From NCBI GenBank assembly GCA_000507305.1, contig DF239271.1:65031-129030 (forward strand): a stretch of DNA of 64,000 nucleotides, written 5' to 3'. The DNA is from Breviolum minutum Mf 1.05b.01 (Eukaryota > Sar > Dinophyceae > Suessiales > Symbiodiniaceae). The position numbers and the translations under genes are program-made. The notes beneath the pieces are model-generated. The model worked only from the letters and a program-made list of their open reading frames with translations, did no database searches and was not told where the DNA came from. Below, one piece after another: positions 58,903-64,000 of the stretch (the stretch's first letter is position 1; each line of letters starts with the position of its first letter).

Positions 58903-60890
58903 TTATGGCTATACGTTTTCGTTGAGTGGTATGTAAATCTCCGGAACTTTTGAAACATTTTGGCAGGTGATTTTCCCCCACATGATCCAGAAATTGGCGC
59001 GACATACTGCAACTCCAAAAACTCCGAATCACAAACTGCCACTCAAATCTGGCTTCTACAAAACATCTCCAAACAAAAAATTCACCTTGGAATCATTCTA
59101 AATCAATGGTTGTTTCAAACGTTCCCCTTTTTTTCGGTGGGATCGGTGGGATATATAATCCCCCAATTGGCAGTATATTAAAGCCCCCAATTTCTTCAAA
59201 ACAAAAAATCCAATCCGCAGGAAGCACCTCTTCTCTGCTAGGTCATCCAAGATGGAGCCTGTTTGCCTCCGCCCAAAAAATGGGTCCAAAAAAGGCGAAG
59301 TTGAAATTCCCGAATTTGCTCATTTTATATAAAAAAGGGGGGGTATACGCTATATACGGTATACTCTAAGATTTCCTAAAGCAACAGAAATTCCTACCCG
59401 TCCTACCAAGTTGGCGTTTGAAAAATTTCAAGTGTTGATGAATCCACATAGGAAAGTACAACAGTCACCTGAAATAGACATCCAATTACACTCCCGAAAA
59501 ACTGAAAAACGGTGGTTGGAAGACAATCCTTTCCTTTGGGTCAAAAGGCCTACATCTTGAACTGTTGCATTTTCCAGCCATCTTTGTTCTACCCTCTTTG
59601 AAACTAACAGTTCGCCCCTAGAAATATGCCTTCCCAAGAGGAAAGTAGTCTTCCAACCATTATTTCTCAGGGGCGGATTAGTTTCAGGGAGGGTAACCAG
59701 TGATTTTATTAGGGCAGGGATTCTTTGGTGAGTTTCGCACGACAAAAGTATCAACGGATTGGTGTGAAGGTATCTATTTGTTGGCTGGAACAGCCAGTAG
59801 TTTTGGGATGTCTATGATTTCTGTCCCTCGACCAAAATACATAAAAACCGGTTACGCCCCCAACACAAAACTAACATGACAATAGGAAACAACATGTTGG
59901 TTGAAGATGTTTCGTATTATGAAAAATGGTGATTTTCCAGCCAGTCATATTAGCTTTCGGAGGTGTACCTTTGTTGTTTTTTCACCTGGACCTGTTGACC
60001 AGAAAAATGCGTTTTGGAGCTAAAAGTGGCTTCAAAGAATTCTGCAGGAAAATTCTGGATGTAGCAATGCTGGAAGTCCAAAGATCATTCAAACAACTTT
60101 TCACCAAAGACTACATTTTTTAAGTACGGAAGTTTAAGCATTATTTCAGTTGGTCTTTGACTTGTAGGGAGAATGGCTGACCATGTTTCTTTTTTTGGTG
60201 AATGCTCATGGCATGTTGGCAAATAGATGCGGAAAAAGTCTTGTCAAAAACACTTAGGAATCCGTTGCCAAAGATTCTCATGAAAAAAACTGGTTTATGT
60301 CAAGTGTTTCTGAACCTCATGTATCCAGAAAAAAAAACACCCTCAAGCTATGTTCTGAAAACCCCTCCATGGTTGTCGAACCAAGGTGATGCTTGATCGC
60401 TTTTGTTTCCATGATTCAGCTCAGTTCGGCTCATTCAGGATGACAGTCATTGGAGATTGGAGGAGGATGCATCGCAACCGTCCTTTCCTCCATTAGCCTA
60501 ATGAATTCTGAGTTTGTCTCACCCAGAGAAAAAGGGGCTTGAAGAACTGCCGCGCAGGAACAGTAAGCAAATACTCGTCAAATATTTTTCAAGCAGCGTG
60601 GGAACATTATCCCAATGATTATTTAGACTCTTTTGCATCCCAAGTGTCAGATGATGAATTCTTTTCGATGATCTTATGTACCAAAAAAGCCATGGTCAAA
60701 CCCCCCAATTTCCAAGTTGCATCAACCTGCTGTCCTTGTCTGCGGCAGTTTCTTCTTCAAAACCACCCCCTCTGGGGGGAGGCCTTTTGTTGCCCCCGCT
60801 CCACCGATGGATTTCCGATGTGGATGCAAGACACTCCCGGGCGCTTCGTCTTGTGGGTATTTTTGGACAATCAAAGTTGAACGGATCGGT
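58903..60890. other. No confident gene
   Basis: Apart from the family-1 copy at 59591 and a half copy at about 59485-59555, only short unconvincing frames are present. The 113-codon plus frame at 60539-60880 has no motif. Confidence 0.3.
59591..59694. repeat. Foldback element, family 1
   Basis: The left arm is accctctttgaaactaacag then ttcgcccctagaaat. The right arm is atttctcaggggcggattag then tttcagggagggt. The core is gtcttccaaccatt. Confidence 0.85.
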
Positions 60891-60990
60891 CGTTGGTGGT
60901 TTCAACCAACCCCCCCTTCCAAAAAATGTGTGCTCGTCAAAATTGGATCATGAATCCCCCAGGCTTCGGGTGGGGTGAAACTTCCAAAAA
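60891..60990. repeat. Foldback element, family 2, diverged
   Basis: Contains cgttggtggtttcaaccaac, then tgtgctcgtcaaaattggat and ttcgggtggggtgaaac. Confidence 0.6.
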
Positions 60991-61945
60991 AATGCCTTGA
61001 AGTTTCACCGGTCATGGAAATCTCGACATTTCTTGAACAACCAGAAACAGGCCAGGCTCAGTGCTGCACCCACCATCTCTCTGGCCTCCCTGACCCCAAA
61101 CTTCCATCCGGCATGGGTCGGCCCCTTCAAAATGATGCATTTTTAACCCCCAAGTTTGACCATATGACATGCCAAACAACATCATGAACTGTGGATAGTC
61201 CCCCCCAAAAAAAACGATTTCAGTGTACTCAACAATAGTATTTTGGATAACCTCCATATATGACGTATTTACTTAGCAAACATTTGTTACCACCGGGAAT
61301 GTTTGTGACCAGGGAATCTTTGCAACCTTCCAAATCTCTGGAAAAATTTTGGCACTCGTTTTCATCAAGTGGTTCAAAATTCCGAACATATACACTCCTT
61401 GAACCTAACAGTTCGCCCTTGAAAATAGGCCTTTTGACCCAAAGGTAAATGAATCATCTCCAGCCCCATTGGAATATTCAGGGGTTTTCACTCGCTGTAA
61501 CCCCCCTCCCCCAAAAACAAGGCCGAAATTCCCATCAAAACAAGGGGCCCCATTTGGGTCACATCTGTGTTTGCTTGTTTTTTTTTGGGGTTTTAACAGA
61601 ATGACCCCAGAAATCCAGCCTTTGGATGTTGGGGACATGCGAGGCCAAGAATCGTAAAACTCCATCCTTGTCATCTTCAAGTTCAAGTGGTGACACATGA
61701 CACCGTTCTTCACAGTTTTGACCCTGCTTGGACCCGGTTCCACACCAAGAAATTGGCGTTTCGGTCTCACAAATATAAAGGAAAACAAGAAACCAAAAAC
61801 ATGGCTCTTCAACCTATCTCCACAAAAACTGCGTAGTTTTCTCTTGGGGGGGATCTGTCCGGGGGCTACCAAAAAAATCATCTTCTATGAATTTTTGCTT
61901 GAATAATTTTTCCACAAAGAACCTATGATTCGCCCCAAACAAAAA
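60991..61945. other. No confident gene
   Basis: Holds a half copy of family 1 at about 61391-61443. A minus frame of 158 codons at 61405-61881 has no recognisable domain, and stops crowd the other frames. Confidence 0.3.
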
Positions 61946-62043
61946 CTAGTTAGTGGTTGAACCACCCATTTGAAAAATATGCTCGCCAAATTGGATCATT
62001 TCCCTAGGATTCGCGGTGAAAATAAGAAATGTTTGAAACCACT
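61946..62043. repeat. Foldback element, family 2, clear copy
   Basis: Starts ctagttagtggttgaaccac, contains aatatgctcgccaaattgga, and ends agaaatgtttgaaaccact. Confidence 0.8.
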
Positions 62044-62718
62044 GCGTGTTTGCTGATGTTTGTTGTGTCTTTTCTTTTCTCACTACCTTTTCTCAAGTGG
62101 AACCGGTCCATGTGGGCTAGAAGGGCTCGCGAAACAGCCCTTCTAAATCCCCCGCAAGTAGGCGTAACTTGTGGTGGATCTGTGAGGTTTTTTCTAAGGC
62201 AAAGGTTTTTGGGGATTTTTATCGGACTCCAAAATCAGGCGTGATTTGGAGATCCCCTTGGATTTTCCGGATCCGAATGCCGGTTTTCGGTGGGGTGGTT
62301 TTGTGATCCCAACAGGCTGGCACAAGATTGTGGTGTAGGAAAACACAGGTTCTGTTAAGAAGAAAAGGTGTAGGACCACCATTTGGATGTTTTTCCAGTT
62401 AGAATGATTGAACAACTGGTAAAAATCTTTGGGCGAAATCCGTTTTGTTTGTTTTGACTCAACTTCGCTGTCCCTCACGGAGGGATTGACCCAGAAGCCA
62501 CAATGGCTGAACAGAGGCAATGGTAGGACCCCGCCATGGAAAAAGTTCCCATCCTTTCCCGGGTATGTTCTACCAAATAAAAGGATGATACTCTTTTTTC
62601 CCCTTTTTTGGGTTTACTGCAATCACTGTGAAGTTCAAAATTAAACATTCAAAAAAAAACACCAAGACACAGTTCTGAGTTTTTTTGACAGGTTTTTGGT
62701 TCCACCCAAAACCACGAG
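62044..62718. other. No confident gene
   Basis: AT-leaning sequence with no repeats I recognise. The minus frame at 62194-62520 has no motif. Confidence 0.3.
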
Positions 62719-62816
62719 GCTCCGGCAAACCGTTCAAAGACCAGGCGTCTCAGGAGTTTTGTACCCGGCGCGTTGGCCAAAGTTGTAAGCGTTCGTTCCG
62801 CGGCCAAAACAACCAG
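62719..62816 (+). CDS. Candidate internal exon, 98 bases
   Basis: A plus-strand AG at 62717-62718 and an AACCAG/GTGGTG donor at 62816/62817 bound a CG-containing, GC-rich block. Two plus frames are open. One gives a basic peptide, RSKTRRLRSFVPGALAKVVS. The minus strand is also open (ERTLTTLANAPGTKLLRRLV) but lacks an AG at its 5' edge, so plus is preferred. Unrecognised. Confidence 0.28.
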
Positions 62817-64000
62817 GTGGTGAAGGGGGGAAAAACCACGAGTCGGTCAAAAATTCCCACTAAACACGCAAGAAGGGACGAAGTTTCCAAGTTTTAGAAC
62901 AAACCCTCCTTGGTTGCTGTGGGCCGCCAAAGAAATTGATCGTTCCTAAAGGTTCGAAAAATCTCAGCTCCTATCTATGGTTCAGCGTCAAGGTATGAAG
63001 CGAAAAAAAAACAGCGCCTTTTACAAAAGCCACGTGGTTTGGTTTTTTGGTTNAGCAGTAGATACCACTTATATACCACGTATATATTGCCAATCGGGTG
63101 ATTATATGGTACCTACCACCTACTAAGGGAACCAGAAACAGCTATTGATTGGATTTGTTTTTTTTGAAAATCTCAGAGGCAGTACCAAGAAAACCAAATG
63201 AATCAACTTTGAGAACATCTGATTTTTCAAAAAAAAAATGAACATTCTGTTTTACAACTTCCGAATGAAAATCCTTGAAACACATGTTCCAAAAAGAACC
63301 CCCCTGATGCGGGGCTCAACCTGTTTTTTTTAATGGTTGGTTTGGAATTCAAACCAAAAATAACTTGGTGTTTGTTGTTGGATCTGTTTCTCAATCAAGA
63401 AATTCCTATAAATGCAAGCCGCCAGAACCAATGCATTGGAATGGATCTGGATGAAGTGATTTTTTTGGCATAACATTGACAGAAGGAAACTCAGTTCAAG
63501 AACTCTTCACAAAAAGGTGACAAATCCTAAATCCTCCTAAAATTTTGCAAAAAACACCATTTTCTCCACAGAAGACCTTGAAAAAAGAGATCCAGTCGTT
63601 GAGTAACTTGAAGAATTTCTGACCAAACATGCTTGCAGTGCAAAAGAAAAAAACACATGTCTGAGATTCCGTCCGTGAAGCTTCATTTTTCGACTTTTTT
63701 TTAACCCCCAAAAAGTGTTAGTGAAGGGACGACTTTTCAGGAATTTAGTTTCTTACTTGAACATCAAATCCCGAAAGATTTCGGGACGCTTTTTTGGAAA
63801 CCATCATTTGTTTCATGCCGCCAGAAATGGTGCAAAAAGTTTCATCGTGAAGAAATCCCACCCAAATCTGCAATTCCCACAAGTCTAGCTGATACAGTTG
63901 ATTAAAAGAAATGGTGGGTTTTTCTCGGATTCCTATCTCATGGGCGAGCTATCATACCCCTACAACCAGTGGTAGTACGAGATGTTTTTCGGACCCAACC
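62817..64000. other. No confident gene
   Basis: AT-leaning flank with one ambiguous base at 63053 and a short inverted pair cttgaacatcaaatcccgaa/agatttcgggacg near 63755-63790. No open frame with a motif. Confidence 0.3.

Overview
This window looks like nuclear DNA of a dinoflagellate. It is an AT-leaning, repeat-filled stretch with one clear mobile element and only fragmentary, exon-like host coding sequence. The organism call rests on the 15.66-22.72 kb element, a tyrosine-recombinase (DIRS-like) retroelement that carries a cytosine-5 DNA methyltransferase. From memory, such methyltransferase-carrying retroelements are reported from Symbiodinium-type dinoflagellates. Long (TTG)n arrays, which I recall as prominent in Polarella glacialis, are compatible but not diagnostic. 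I see no rRNA, tRNA, CRISPR or prokaryote-style operon.

Layout. 1-4.24 kb is a diverged tandem array with a period of about 0.75-1.2 kb. 4.28-5.7 kb is an extremely AT-rich island. 5.7-11 kb has no confident gene. 11-15.6 kb has several minus-strand open stretches that read like exons, including a 161-codon stretch with a membrane segment at 12971-13456. 15657-22722 is the retroelement, entirely on the minus strand. 22.9-64 kb is mostly intergenic or intronic sequence packed with short foldback (MITE-like) families, microsatellites and an assembly gap at 43728-43960. A dozen GC-richer patches there have open frames bounded by AG and GT, most of them on the minus strand.

The retroelement reads 5' to 3' from 22722 down to 15657. 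ORF1 starts with a Cys-rich zinc-ribbon-like motif and has a basic tail. ORF2 is gag-like. A long pol frame then has reverse transcriptase and the first RNase H aspartate motif, followed by a cytosine methyltransferase. The rest of the RNase H comes after the methyltransferase, so the methyltransferase lies inside the RNase H fold. A tyrosine recombinase ORF closes the element. The copy is decayed: frameshifts near 22395 and 21585, a frameshift or deletion near 17740, and a nonsense codon at 17575. Most catalytic residues remain, including the methyltransferase Cys and the recombinase Tyr.

The short foldback families recur many times and probably shaped the intergenic and intronic DNA. One family ends in a sequence resembling a 3' splice site, which makes an introner-like role worth testing. 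Candidate exons are listed individually at low confidence because their products are not recognised and no transcript evidence is available.
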